Under the pieces are notes generated by a model. It saw only the letters and a program-made list of their open reading frames with translations, was not told where the DNA came from and made no database searches. 64,000 bases of DNA from Sphingomonas sp. 1F27F7B (GTDB taxonomy: Bacteria > Pseudomonadota > Alphaproteobacteria > Sphingomonadales > Sphingomonadaceae): the NCBI RefSeq assembly GCF_005503355.1, contig NZ_SCMK01000020.1:32935-96934 (forward strand). Reading direction: 5' to 3'. The position numbers and the translations under genes are program-made. Below, piece after piece: positions 1 to 8,165 of this stretch; the first letter of the stretch is position 1; every line of letters starts with the position of its first letter.

Positions 1-1
1 C

Positions 2-421
2 ATGAAAGATCTGGCTTCGCTTCGCCGGCGTGCCATCGCCCACATGCGCGAAGCTATCGCGATGCTCGACGAGGCGAGAGAGCATCGCGCGGCGAACCAT
101 TTGCAGGCGGCGATCGATGCCGCTGAAAGGGTTTCCCCGATGAAGCCGGGTGACACGCTGCCGGACGACAGCATCGACACGCCAGAATCCACGTCGCAGC
201 TTGCCGCCGATCCTGCGTTGGTACGCGCGATCGGCGGCGCGCTGGCGATGTTCGCCACGCTGATGGCGCGCCAGGGCGGCGCTCCGGTCGATGAAGTTGC
301 CCGCCTCCTTGGTATCTACGCGGCCGCGACCAACGAGAGATCGGACGATGAGGGGCTGCTTATCGCGTGTTGGAGCGCTATCCTCCGCGACGTCGCGGAG
401 GCACAGCGCGGGGAGACTTAG
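2..421 (+). CDS. Hypothetical protein, possibly 5'-truncated by window edge
   Basis: A 139-residue soluble protein that I do not recognise. It has a basic, helical, charged N-terminus (about residues 1-45, rich in Arg, Glu and Ala), a short acidic linker, and a second helical half with a possible amphipathic or weakly hydrophobic stretch around residues 75-95. There is no signal peptide and no clear catalytic motif. It ends 32 bases before a disrupted response regulator on the same strand, so it could be part of a regulatory cluster. The ATG lies at base 2, so the ribosome site and any longer N-terminus fall outside the window. Codon use matches the neighbouring genes. Confidence 0.6.
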   Translation: MKDLASLRRRAIAHMREAIAMLDEAREHRAANHLQAAIDAAERVSPMKPGDTLPDDSIDTPESTSQLAADPALVRAIGGALAMFATLMARQGGAPVDEVARLLGIYAAATNERSDDEGLLIACWSAILRDVAEAQRGET

Positions 422-453
422 GACGCCAAGGGGGGTGTAGAGGAACCAGTCTG

Positions 454-1046
454 ATGGAGAAACCGCAAGGTCCGGCGCTGGACTATAGTGTTGCTCTGGT
501 TGTCGAGGATGAACCGCTCGTGCGCGTCTTCGCGACCAAAATTCTCAGGATGCGGGATACCGCGTGTTCGAGGCGTGCGACGCACAAGACGCGCTCACAA
601 TTCTTGAAGAGCGCCAAGACATTCGGATCGTCATGACCGATATTGAAATGCCCGGCGACATGGATGGCCTGGCGCTCGCCAGCACGATCCGGGAGCGCTG
701 GCCCGAAACGGTCGTTCTCGTAAATTCAGGCCGCGTCCGACCTGAACCGGAAGCATTACCCGACCGTGCGGGCTTTATCGCCAAGCCCTATCGCGCCGCC
801 GAGTTGCTACACCAGCTTGACGTGCTGATGGAGGAGCATGGCGTTCCGATTCTTTCGGATGGCGATATTCTTGAGGCATGGCACGCAGCCGAGCTAGCGC
901 ATGCGCAGGCGGATGCACTCGACAAGCCCGTCACGCTGGCGCACGCCATCGCGGCCGAACAAGCAGCGATCCAGCGCTTTGGCGTCGGATCTCATGCGGC
1001 CGCCTATGACGCGCGGTATCCCGATGCGCCGGAGCCGCGCCGATAG
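454..1046 (+). pseudogene. Frameshifted CheY-type response regulator
   Basis: Two reading frames together make one receiver-domain protein. The first starts at ATG 454 and reads as a receiver N-terminus with an acidic pocket (VVEDEPLVRVFATKIL). It then loses sense near base 546, where the downstream frame carries on with the expected DAGYRVFEA-type helix, the phospho-acceptor stretch TDIEMPG, and the conserved Lys in GFIAKPY. One missing base near 544-548 (probably an absent G before AGGATGCGGG) would join the frames. The C-terminal 70 residues are an Ala/Glu-rich helical tail of unknown role. Either the gene is a recent pseudogene or the base is a sequencing error. If repaired it would be about 197 residues. 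Confidence 0.75.
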
Positions 1047-1763
1047 GTCAATTGGTCTCCCGGCGACAAACAGGTTGCCGCCGGGAGTGGTCAGCCGCAC
1101 ACGCTGGAGGGCCGCAGCGCGTCATAAGCGCAAACCTATCGCTATGCACCTTCCGAGAGAATGAAACTCGTCGGATTACGCATTGGGTGCGATAGACTGC
1201 CGTTTAAAAGAAGGGGGGTCGATGGGGTGCGGCGCCTATGTTCACTGTCGCACACGTCCGGCACGACGGTCTCGGGAAACGTCAAAGGGTGCGTCCGGTA
1301 CGTCCTTGGGATAGCGAATGACTGGCCGCTCACAATTTTCTCGCATGTGTACTGTTTCCAATTTTTGTCCGGACCTGAGGATTGGTCAGCGACGTCAGAT
1401 TCTCGGCCTAGAACGGCTCCTATGTCCCCAGCAGGTGCCCGAGCTTTGCGGCTCTGAAGTCGAGCCCGACAGACGCACTTTTGGGCCTCACGCCCCTTTT
1501 TGCAGGTAGCGCGTTCAGCCCCGTTGAGGGCGTGTACGTTTTCGGCCGCCGCGTTTTGGGGCGCCCCCCTTCCAGGAGACCAGACGGAGGTGCCCGAACT
1601 CCAGTGGTAAGAGCCGCCGTATCGGGGCGATGTCGAGCACCTGCGCCGTTGGAACTGCTGCGGCAATATTTCGGCCTTGACCTTGGACCATGGTCCTGCC
1701 CGTAAGAGGCCTCCCCAATAGCGGTGCCTTTGCGGCGCGGCACTCCAGATCGATCCGAGGAGT
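1047..1763. other. 717-bp stretch with no convincing gene
   Basis: Neither strand carries a reading frame with a recognisable motif, ribosome site or domain here. Open frames on both strands look like chance frames in GC-rich DNA. The 3' end, about 1740-1763, supplies the Shine-Dalgarno-like GAGGAG before the FixJ-like gene. I see no hairpin, tRNA or mobile-element end in it. It may be decayed coding sequence, since the gene upstream is also broken. Confidence 0.4.
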
Positions 1764-2399
1764 ATGGGGAACAAGCGCGTCGTTCACATCGTCGATGACG
1801 AAGAGACAATCCGAAAGGCACTGCGATTCACGTTGCGTACCGCCGGCTTCGCCGTCGAGGCCTACGCTTCGGGGCCGGAGTTTCTGTCGGCCGCGGGTGA
1901 CGCTAAGAAAGGCTGCGTGATCCTCGACATGCACATGCCGGACATGGACGGCCTTCAGGTCCAGGTGGAGCTGACGCGACGCGGGATTGATATGCCTGTC
2001 GTCATGCTCACCGGCAATGGCGATCCCACGCTCGCCGTGCAGGCAATGCAGGCGGGCGCTGCCGACTTTCTCGCCAAACCGGTCGAAAAGGCCGCATTGC
2101 TTGGCGCGATCGACCGCGCCTTCAGCTCGCTGGAGAATATAACCGGGCGTGCCGCAGAACAGGCCGACGCGCTGTCGAAAGCCGCGAGACTGACGCAGCG
2201 CGAACGGGCCGTTCTTAGAGGGATTGCGCGAGGCTATCCCAATAGCTTTATCGCAGATGAACTCGGTACCACGCCGCGCACGGTCGAGCTGGATCGAGCC
2301 AGCCTGATGGTCAAACTGGGAGCCCAAAGTTTGCCCGACTTGCTACGGATCGCGTTTGCTGTGGACCTGAACGGATCGCCTGAGGACGATCGCCATTAG
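1764..2399 (+). CDS. FixJ-family response regulator (receiver + LuxR-type HTH)
   Basis: A 211-residue two-component transcription factor. The receiver domain occupies residues 5-120, with the acidic pair D11/D12, phospho-acceptor D55 in CVILDMHMP, T83 and K105. A LuxR/FixJ helix-turn-helix follows at about residues 145-200 (LTQRERAVLRGIARG...). It is a clear paralogue of the FixJ protein at 14080-14703, sharing motif positions residue for residue. In the recognition helix it reads VELDRASLM where the paralogue and most FixJ proteins have VEVHRASLM, so DNA specificity may differ. No kinase is adjacent; the FixL-like kinase at 12.5 kb could be its partner. The ATG sits only one base after GAGGAG, which is unusually close. 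Confidence 0.85.
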   Translation: MGNKRVVHIVDDEETIRKALRFTLRTAGFAVEAYASGPEFLSAAGDAKKGCVILDMHMPDMDGLQVQVELTRRGIDMPVVMLTGNGDPTLAVQAMQAGAADFLAKPVEKAALLGAIDRAFSSLENITGRAAEQADALSKAARLTQRERAVLRGIARGYPNSFIADELGTTPRTVELDRASLMVKLGAQSLPDLLRIAFAVDLNGSPEDDRH

Positions 2400-2425
2400 G
2401 CTTCACCATCCTGCGACATCGGACG

Positions 2426-2824
2426 TTATGCGGATCGGCCCGTGGCGAGTTCGGCAATGATCGGACAATCCGGCCGCGCGTCGCCGTGGCAGCGTTCGGC
2501 GAGATCGACCAGCGTGTCGCGCAGCGCCGTCAGCGCTGCCGCCTTGCGCTCGAATTCCTCGGCACGGGCCAGCGCAAGCCGCTTCACCTCGCCACTCGCG
2601 CGACCCGTATCCGCCCAAAGGCCGAGCAAAGTGCGGATCTCCTCGATCGGAAACCCCAGATCGCGCGCATTGGCGATGAACCGCAGGCGATGAAGATCGC
2701 GCTCGTCATAGTCGCGATAGCCCGCACCCCGGCGCGGCGGCGCCGGGATGAGGCCTATCTTCTCATAATGGCGGATCATCCGCTCCGAGACGCCGCTCCG
2801 CCGAGACGTCTCGCCGATGTTCAC
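2426..2824 (-). CDS. cueR: CueR-type copper-responsive MerR regulator
   Basis: A 132-residue MerR-family activator. The winged-helix domain is at residues 2-68 (IGETSRRSGVSERMIRHYEKIGL), followed by a dimerisation helix and a metal loop with C112 and C120 spaced CX7C. Ser77 is present in the position that marks the monovalent Cu(I)/Ag(I) branch, and the numbering matches E. coli CueR exactly. It starts with GTG, and its first base pairs overlap the TGA of the upstream P-type ATPase gene (GTGA), so the two are translationally coupled. The only MerR-type promoter nearby is the one in front of the ATPase, so the regulator probably controls its own operon from its distal end. Confidence 0.92.
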   Translation of the reverse strand: MNIGETSRRSGVSERMIRHYEKIGLIPAPPRRGAGYRDYDERDLHRLRFIANARDLGFPIEEIRTLLGLWADTGRASGEVKRLALARAEEFERKAAALTALRDTLVDLAERCHGDARPDCPIIAELATGRSA

Positions 2825-5178
2825 AGCGCCTTCCGGTTGAGTCGCAGCGCGTTGGTGACCACGCTGACCGAGGAGAGCGCCATGGCGGCGGCCGCGATGA
2901 TCGGCGAGAGCAGGATGCCGAACAGCGGATAGAGCGCGCCCGCCGCCACCGGCACGCCCGCGACATTGTAGATGAAGGCGAAGACGAGGTTCTGGCGGAT
3001 GTTCGACATGGTCGCCTGGCTGAGCTTACGCGCCCGGACGATGCCGGTGAGGTCGCCCTTGAGCAGGGTCACGCCCGCGCTCTCGATGGCGACGTCGGTG
3101 CCCGAGCCCATGGCGATGCCGACATCGGCGGCGGCCAGCGCGGGGGCGTCGTTGACACCGTCGCCGGCCATGGCGACCACCCGCCCCTCGCGCTTGAACT
3201 TGGCGACCACGGCGCTTTTCTGATCGGGCAGCACCTCGGCTTCGACCTCGTCGATGCCCAGGCGCCGGGCGACCGCTTCCGCTGTCGTGCGGTTGTCGCC
3301 GGTCAGCATGACCACGCGAATACCCTCCGCCTTGAGCGCGGCGAGCGCTTCTGGCGTCGTGGCCTTCACCGGATCGGCGATGGCGAAGGCACCGCCGACG
3401 GTGCCGTCGATTCCGATGAAGATTGCGGTGGCGCCATCGCGTCGCAGTGCGTCGGCCTGGCCGGCGAGCGCCTCGGTGGCGACGCCCTCGTCGGCGAGGA
3501 ACCGCGCATTGCCGAGGACGATGCGCCGCCCTTCGACCGTACCGAGCGCGCCGCGCCCGGTCGGCGAGTCGAAGTCGGTGACGTCGCTCGTGGCGATGGC
3601 GCGATCCTTCGCAGCCTCGACGATCGCCAGCGCGAGCGGATGTTCGGAAGCCCGTTCGACCGAGGCGGCAAGCCGCAGCAACTCGGCTTCGTCGAAGCCG
3701 GGCGCCGGCACGACCTGGGTGACGGCAGGGCGGCCTTCGGTCAGCGTGCCTGTCTTGTCGACGACGAGCGTGTCGACCTTCTCCATATGCTCGAGCGCTT
3801 CGGCATTCTTGATAAGGACGCCGAGTCCGGCGCCGCGGCCGACGCCCACCATGATCGACATCGGCGTGGCGAGACCCAGTGCACAGGGACAGGCGATGAT
3901 CAGCACGGCGACCGCCGCCACCAGCCCATAGGCGAAGCGCGGCTCGGGGCCCCAGATACCCCAGGCGATAAACGCGACCACCGCAACCGCGATGACCACG
4001 GGCACGAACCAGCCCGACACCTGATCGGCCATGCGCTGGATCGGCGCGCGCGAGCGCTGCGCCTCGGCGACCATCTGGACAATCCGCGCAAGCATGGTGT
4101 CGCGTCCGACCTTGTCGGCGACGATCACCAGCGCACCGGTCTGGTTGAGCGTGCCGCCGATCACCGTGTCGGCCTTGGCCTTGGTGACGGGCATGGATTC
4201 ACCGGTGACCATCGACTCGTCGAGCGAGGAGCGGCCGTCCTCGACTACGCCGTCGACCGGCACCTTCTCGCCCGGCCGCACGCGCAGGCGGTCGCCGACC
4301 GCGACCAGATCGAGACTGATCTCCTCTTCGCTCCCGTCGGCGGCGATCCGGCGCGCGGTCTTGGGCGCGAGGTTGAGCAGCGCCTTGATCGCGCCCGAGG
4401 TCCGCTCACGCGCGCGCAGTTCGAGCACCTGGCCGAGCAGCACGAGAACGGTGATCACCGCGGCGGCCTCGAAATAGACGGCAACCATGCCGTCCTCGCC
4501 GCGGAAGGCAGGCGGGAACAGCTGAGGCGCGAGCGTCGCGACGACGCTGTAGATCCAGGCGACCCCCGTCCCCATCGCGATCAGGGTGAACATGTTGAGG
4601 TTGCGGGTCTTGAGCGAGGCCCAGCCACGCTCGAAGAACGGCCAGCCCGCCCAGAGCACGACAGGCGTCGCCAGCACGAACTGGATCCATACCGAGGTCG
4701 ACATCGGCACGAGGCGATGGATCACAGGAAACAGGTGCGCCCCCATCTCGAGGATCAGCACCGGCAGGGCCAGCACCAGGCCAACCCAGAAACGCCGCGT
4801 GAAATCGACCAGCTCGTGGCTGGGACCGCTGTCGGCGGTCACGGTCGCGGGTTCGAGCGCCATGCCGCAGATCGGACAGGACCCGGGATGGTCCTGCCGG
4901 ATCTCGGGATGCATAGGGCAGGTCCAGATCGTGCCCACGGGCGCTGCGAACGGCGGTGCCGGCGGGCCGAGATAGCGCTCGGGATCGGCGATGAACTTTG
5001 CCCGGCAGCCCGCGCTGCAGAAATGATAGCGTTCACCGCCATGATCGGCATGGTGCGCGGTGGTCGCCGGATCGACGGTCATGCCACAGACCGGGTCCTT
5101 GATGCCGGTCGCCGCTTTCGCGCCGCCGTGGCCGCCGCAGCAACCGCCGCCATGCGCCGCTCCATGTGTCTCGTTCAT
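2821..5178 (-). CDS. copA: Cu(I)-exporting P1B-type ATPase with YHS and heavy-metal-binding N-domains
   Basis: About 785 residues. The N-terminus is Gly/His/Cys-rich (GGGCCGGHGG). A YHS metal domain follows at about 26-72 (DPVCGM, then YHFCSAGC), and a heavy-metal-binding domain at about 83-110 (TCPMHPEI, CPICGM). The ATPase core has TGES, the membrane CPC metal site (IIACPCALG), the phosphorylated DKTGTLT, TGDN and the hinge GDGVNDAP. It pumps cytosolic Cu(I)/Ag(I) to the periplasm using ATP. I chose ATG 5178 because AAAGGAGC lies just upstream; an in-frame start at 5220 has no ribosome site and would overlap the promoter. It lacks the usual N-terminal HMA CXXC fold, as in the CopB/YHS subgroup. 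It is followed by cueR with a 4-bp overlap. Confidence 0.93.
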   Translation of the reverse strand: MNETHGAAHGGGCCGGHGGAKAATGIKDPVCGMTVDPATTAHHADHGGERYHFCSAGCRAKFIADPERYLGPPAPPFAAPVGTIWTCPMHPEIRQDHPGSCPICGMALEPATVTADSGPSHELVDFTRRFWVGLVLALPVLILEMGAHLFPVIHRLVPMSTSVWIQFVLATPVVLWAGWPFFERGWASLKTRNLNMFTLIAMGTGVAWIYSVVATLAPQLFPPAFRGEDGMVAVYFEAAAVITVLVLLGQVLELRARERTSGAIKALLNLAPKTARRIAADGSEEEISLDLVAVGDRLRVRPGEKVPVDGVVEDGRSSLDESMVTGESMPVTKAKADTVIGGTLNQTGALVIVADKVGRDTMLARIVQMVAEAQRSRAPIQRMADQVSGWFVPVVIAVAVVAFIAWGIWGPEPRFAYGLVAAVAVLIIACPCALGLATPMSIMVGVGRGAGLGVLIKNAEALEHMEKVDTLVVDKTGTLTEGRPAVTQVVPAPGFDEAELLRLAASVERASEHPLALAIVEAAKDRAIATSDVTDFDSPTGRGALGTVEGRRIVLGNARFLADEGVATEALAGQADALRRDGATAIFIGIDGTVGGAFAIADPVKATTPEALAALKAEGIRVVMLTGDNRTTAEAVARRLGIDEVEAEVLPDQKSAVVAKFKREGRVVAMAGDGVNDAPALAAADVGIAMGSGTDVAIESAGVTLLKGDLTGIVRARKLSQATMSNIRQNLVFAFIYNVAGVPVAAGALYPLFGILLSPIIAAAAMALSSVSVVTNALRLNRKAL

Positions 5179-5203
5179 CGCCTTGCTCCTTTCGACGCCT
5201 GAC

Positions 5204-5234
5204 GATCTAGGGTCTGACACCGTGTCAGGGTCAA
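5204..5234 (-). promoter_or_regulatory. MerR/CueR-type promoter of the ATPase-cueR operon
   Basis: Read on the minus strand there is a -35 TTGACC, a 19-bp spacer and a -10-like TAGATC. The spacer holds a perfect 7+1+7 inverted repeat (CTGACAC C GTGTCAG, 5214-5228). The 19-bp spacing around a dyad is the diagnostic layout of promoters that MerR-family regulators untwist. It sits 26 bases before the ATPase start codon, and CueR is encoded in the same operon. Confidence 0.85.
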
Positions 5235-5285
5235 TACGTAATCGCCTAAGCGGCCAAATCGGCGTACCCGGTCGCTCGGCCGGGA

Positions 5286-5960
5286 TCAGCCAAGGTCGTT
5301 CGCAACCGTAAGGCCCTGGGCCTGCGCCGGTCGATGCGCGGTAAGCAATTCGATCGCGCCGGTGATGGTCAAGAGCCGAAACGTCTCGGCCACATGCCTG
5401 AAGCCGGCCGCCGCGATCAGGCCGGGGAGCACGCCGTCGGCGTTGGGTCGGGTATCATCGATGCCATCGAGTCGCTGCACGGTCAGGCGAAAGGCGAGCC
5501 GCATGAGACCGTGCTGGCGGCCATAATCTGCGATCACCAGGCGGCCACCCGGGCGCAGCATGGCGAACATGGCGCGCAGGGTTGCCGCCTTCTCCCTGAC
5601 CGGCATCTGATGCAGCACGAGACTCGATACGACAGCGTCGGCGGTGCCCGGGGCCACGTCCCTGGCAAATCCCTGACGCCAGTCGATATCGGCCTGCCGC
5701 GCAGCGGCCTTGTGCCGCGCGATGTCGAGCGCCTCGGCATCGGGATCGAGACCGATCACCTGCGTCCTGGGCTCGGCTTGCTTGAGCATCAGCGCGAAGC
5801 TGCCGGTGCCACAGCCGACGTCGACGACCGTCTCACCGGCTTTGGGCGCCAGGGCGGCGAGCATGGCGGCACGCCACCGCTTCTCCCGCGTCCACAGGCG
5901 GATCGCGCGATCATAGTCTTTCGTCGATCCGGTCCCGAGCGGCGGGGTGTAGGATTGCAT
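5286..5960 (-). CDS. Class I SAM-dependent methyltransferase
   Basis: A 224-residue cytosolic methyltransferase of the UbiE/COQ5-like fold. The SAM-binding motif I (VVDVGCGTGSFAL) is near residue 46-58, an acidic motif II follows (VIGLDPDAEAL), and later comes a motif like DAVVSSLVLHQM and LRPGGRLVIADYG. The substrate is unknown. It is co-directional with and just downstream of copC and copD (37 bp after the copD stop), so it is likely read from the same copper-related transcript. Methyltransferases of this type recur beside copper genes, but a role in metal stress is inference only. Confidence 0.8.
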   Translation of the reverse strand: MQSYTPPLGTGSTKDYDRAIRLWTREKRWRAAMLAALAPKAGETVVDVGCGTGSFALMLKQAEPRTQVIGLDPDAEALDIARHKAAARQADIDWRQGFARDVAPGTADAVVSSLVLHQMPVREKAATLRAMFAMLRPGGRLVIADYGRQHGLMRLAFRLTVQRLDGIDDTRPNADGVLPGLIAAAGFRHVAETFRLLTITGAIELLTAHRPAQAQGLTVANDLG

Positions 5961-5996
5961 TGGCTTCTCCCAACGCGAGGCGTCCGAAACGATAAG

Positions 5997-6941
5997 CTAC
6001 ATCGACATGGGCGGCGATAGTGTCCCCAGCCAGGCGACGAGCCCGAGAATGACGATCGCAAGCCCGCCTTCGACGAAGAGGCTCGCGCGCAACAGCGCCT
6101 GCGCCCGTGGCGCGTCCTCTTCCTCGATCGCCTGTGCCAGTGCCGGGGTCAGGCGGTAGCGGTTGAGCGCGGCAAGGCCCAGCATGCCCCCAAACAGCAC
6201 CAGCTTGGCGATGAGCAGCAGGCCGTAGCTCGACTGACCGAGCGAGGCGATGTTGCCCGGGCCGACCAGAAACCAGCCGTTCACCGTCCCGGTCAGGATC
6301 AGCAGGGCGACGATGATCGTGCCGACGAGGGAGAAACCCCGCAGGGCTTCCTCGGCCAGTGTGACCTGGTCCATGTCTTCAGCGGCGACATCATCGGTTG
6401 CGAGCCTGGGAAGAACCAGCGCGAGGAAGGCGGCAAGCGCGCCGAACCAGGCGCCGGCGGCGAGCAGATGGATGAGATCGGCCAGCAGTTGCAGCCAGCC
6501 CGCCTCGCCTTCGCCGGCCGCGCCATGCCCGCTCCAGGCGAGGGTCGCGAGCGCGACCGCGCCCGCCAGAGTGGAGGCGATGAAGGCAGGACGGGATTGC
6601 CGGCGATAGAAGGGGATGCAGAGCAGAAGAACGAGGAGCGCGACGAGGCGCGCCTTCAGCGCCGTTCCCATGGAAGTGCCGTTGAACAGCTCTGCGACCA
6701 TGGAAAGATCAGGCTGGGCGAGTGGCAGCCCGGTCATCGCCGCAGCCTGCAACGCGAACCCCAGCGCCGACAGCAGGAGGGCGAGACAGGCGAGACCGGC
6801 CACCATTGCCGCCATCGGCAGATGCCGCTGCACCATCCGGCCGCCGCCGGGCGCATAGAGCGCGAACAGCGGCAGGCCGAACAGCAGGCCGAGATCGACG
6901 TAGAGCGCCCAGCGGACGGCGACGAGTGCCACGTCGTTCAT
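5997..6941 (-). CDS. copD: CopD-family inner-membrane copper protein
   Basis: A 314-residue polytopic membrane protein with about eight hydrophobic segments. It has the CopD-family pattern: first helix ALYVDLGLLFGLPLFALYAP, conserved His/Trp in LVDLIHLLAAGAWFGAL-type segments, and a C-terminal membrane segment. CopD acts with periplasmic CopC in copper trafficking across the inner membrane. It lies 4 bp after the copC stop, so the two are co-translated. Family members are thought to import copper. In a resistance island this can serve loading of cuproproteins such as the CopA oxidases encoded nearby. Confidence 0.9.
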   Translation of the reverse strand: MNDVALVAVRWALYVDLGLLFGLPLFALYAPGGGRMVQRHLPMAAMVAGLACLALLLSALGFALQAAAMTGLPLAQPDLSMVAELFNGTSMGTALKARLVALLVLLLCIPFYRRQSRPAFIASTLAGAVALATLAWSGHGAAGEGEAGWLQLLADLIHLLAAGAWFGALAAFLALVLPRLATDDVAAEDMDQVTLAEEALRGFSLVGTIIVALLILTGTVNGWFLVGPGNIASLGQSSYGLLLIAKLVLFGGMLGLAALNRYRLTPALAQAIEEEDAPRAQALLRASLFVEGGLAIVILGLVAWLGTLSPPMSM

Positions 6942-6945
6942 GGCG

Positions 6946-7323
6946 TCACTTGACGGTAAAGGCGAGATTGCCCTGGATGCGGTGCGTGTCGGTCGAGACG
7001 ACGTGCCAGGCGACCTGATAGCTGCCCGCCATGAGCGGCTTGGCGAGCGTCAGCACGAGCGTCTTGTCGCCTTCGACGGACGTCTTGAAGCCGGTTACCG
7101 CCATGCGGTGGTTGGGCATGCCGGGCATGCCGGTCATCACGATCTCGGCGCCCGACAGCTTCGGCATCAGACCTTCACTGAAGGTGAGCGTTATACGCGA
7201 CGGCGCCGGGACGCTGGCGTTGGCGGCGGGCGTCGAGGACACGAGCTTGGGATGGGCGTAGGCCGGAGCAGAAACACTCAGGCCGACGGCGGCGATGGCT
7301 GCGAGCGGCGAAAAGAAGCGCAT
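6946..7323 (-). CDS. copC: CopC periplasmic copper-binding protein
   Basis: A 125-residue exported protein. The signal peptide ends at AYA, so the mature protein starts with His-Pro (HPKLVSS). That His is the family's N-terminal Cu(II) ligand, and further ligands are the Asp/His in VVSTDTHRI. A short GMPGMPNHRM stretch in the middle is Met-containing, as in Cu(I)-capable CopC proteins. The rest is a single cupredoxin-like beta-barrel. It heads the copC-copD-methyltransferase transcript, and a CTGCGTATT element shared with two other copper promoters lies about 30 bases before its ATG. Confidence 0.93.
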   Translation of the reverse strand: MRFFSPLAAIAAVGLSVSAPAYAHPKLVSSTPAANASVPAPSRITLTFSEGLMPKLSGAEIVMTGMPGMPNHRMAVTGFKTSVEGDKTLVLTLAKPLMAGSYQVAWHVVSTDTHRIQGNLAFTVK

Positions 7324-7353
7324 TTGGACATTCTCCTGTCAGTGACATGAGAG

Positions 7354-7378
7354 AATACGCAGCCGCGACCTGCACCCC
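7354..7378 (-). promoter_or_regulatory. Putative ECF-sigma promoter of copC
   Basis: On the minus strand GGGG (7375-7378), 12 bases, then CTGCGTATT (7354-7362). The same GGGG-N12-CTGCGTATT layout precedes copA at 8729-8753, and a near match precedes the anti-sigma gene at 7406-7431. Such repeated paired elements next to an ECF sigma operon are the expected pattern of its target promoters. Confidence 0.6.
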
Positions 7379-7405
7379 TCGCAATTTTCTTTTTGTTCCC
7401 GGACA

Positions 7406-7431
7406 AGGGTTAGAAGACCACCCTGCGTATT
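7406..7431 (+). promoter_or_regulatory. Putative autoregulated ECF-sigma promoter
   Basis: AGGG, 13 bases, then CTGCGTATT (7423-7431), 25 bases before the anti-sigma gene. The spacing is one base longer than in the copC and copA copies. It probably drives the sigma/anti-sigma operon itself, as is usual for ECF systems. Confidence 0.55.
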
Positions 7432-7455
7432 GAGAAGAGAAGACGGAGAAACATC

Positions 7456-7725
7456 ATGGACCACCTCGACGACATGCTCAGCCGGTTGCGGGAAGCCCCC
7501 CTCGATCCCCGGCTTGCCGGGCTGGACAGCCGCGTCATGGCCGAGATCGCCCGGCTCCAGGCCATGCCGCGCCTGAGCGCCACGACCTTCGGTGTCGCAG
7601 CCGCGGTCGCGCTCTTCATCGGCATCGCCGGTTCCGCGGTGCCAGTGCGTTCGGCAGATGCTGCGGCATCGCCCTTCGACGCGCGGCTCGCGCTCGCTCC
7701 TTCGACGCTGCTGAGCGCGCAATGA
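7456..7725 (+). CDS. Small membrane anti-sigma factor, CnrY-like
   Basis: An 89-residue protein with a charged cytosolic N-terminus (MDHLDDMLSRLREAPLDPRLAGLDSRVM), one membrane helix at about residues 46-63, and a short periplasmic tail. Size, topology and position match CnrY/NccY, whose cytosolic segment clamps the ECF sigma factor CnrH. Sequence identity alone would not identify it; the call rests on the gene order membrane peptide, CnrX-like sensor, ECF sigma. It overlaps the next gene by ATGA (7722-7725). Its promoter carries the shared CTGCGTATT element. Confidence 0.65.
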   Translation: MDHLDDMLSRLREAPLDPRLAGLDSRVMAEIARLQAMPRLSATTFGVAAAVALFIGIAGSAVPVRSADAAASPFDARLALAPSTLLSAQ

Positions 7726-8165
7726 TGCGCGATCGCCGCGGCCTTCTCCTTCTCGTGCTGCTGACGTTTGTTGCGGCAGTAGCGGGGGTCGTGATCGGCC
7801 GGCTCTATGTCGTGCCGGCGCCCCCTGTCGAGAATGAGCTGCACGACCTGCTCCATCGCGATCTCAAGCTGGATAGCGCGCAACATGCACGGCTCGAGGC
7901 TATCGAAGCCCGCTACGCCATCCGCCGACAGGCCCTGGAAGCGGAACTGCGCGCCGACAATGCATGGCTCGCGCAGGCCATCAGGTCGGAACATGGCTAT
8001 GGGCCTCAGGTCTCCGCCGCCGTCGACCGGTCACACCAGGCGATGGGCGCGCTGCAGAAGGAAACGCTCGAGCATATCTTCGCGATGCGTGCGGTGCTCC
8101 GCCCCGACCAGACGGTGAAGTTCGACGACGCCGTCGTGAAAGCGCTGACGGCCGAGAAAAAATGA
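7722..8165 (+). CDS. CnrX-like periplasmic heavy-metal sensor
   Basis: A 147-residue protein with an N-terminal membrane anchor (about residues 8-30) and a helical periplasmic domain. The metal ligands of CnrX from Cupriavidus (H42, H46, E63, H119, M123) each have a counterpart here one residue earlier: H41 and H45 in HDLLH, E62, H118 and M122 in EHIFAM. It therefore has what is needed to bind Ni/Co-type or copper ions in the periplasm and relay the signal to the anti-sigma factor. It overlaps both neighbours by four bases (7722-7725 and 8162-8165). Confidence 0.8.
   Translation: MMRDRRGLLLLVLLTFVAAVAGVVIGRLYVVPAPPVENELHDLLHRDLKLDSAQHARLEAIEARYAIRRQALEAELRADNAWLAQAIRSEHGYGPQVSAAVDRSHQAMGALQKETLEHIFAMRAVLRPDQTVKFDDAVVKALTAEKK

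Noticed and set aside
1142..1774. A 210-residue minus-strand frame in the gap before the FixJ-like gene
   Set aside because: No ribosome site, no motif and irregular composition; it also overlaps the start of the FixJ-like gene.
3640..5202. Long open frame on the strand opposite the copper ATPase (and similar long antisense frames at 10685-12565, 25774-27828, 28933-30465, 36352-38331, 42046-43530)
   Set aside because: High-GC codon bias keeps the opposite strand open. The translations are rich in Arg, His and Asp, show no motif, and lie fully over well-identified genes.
5179..5220. Extension of the copper ATPase to a start at 5220
   Set aside because: It would place the MerR-type promoter spacer inside the coding sequence, and the AAAGGAGC site is in front of 5178.
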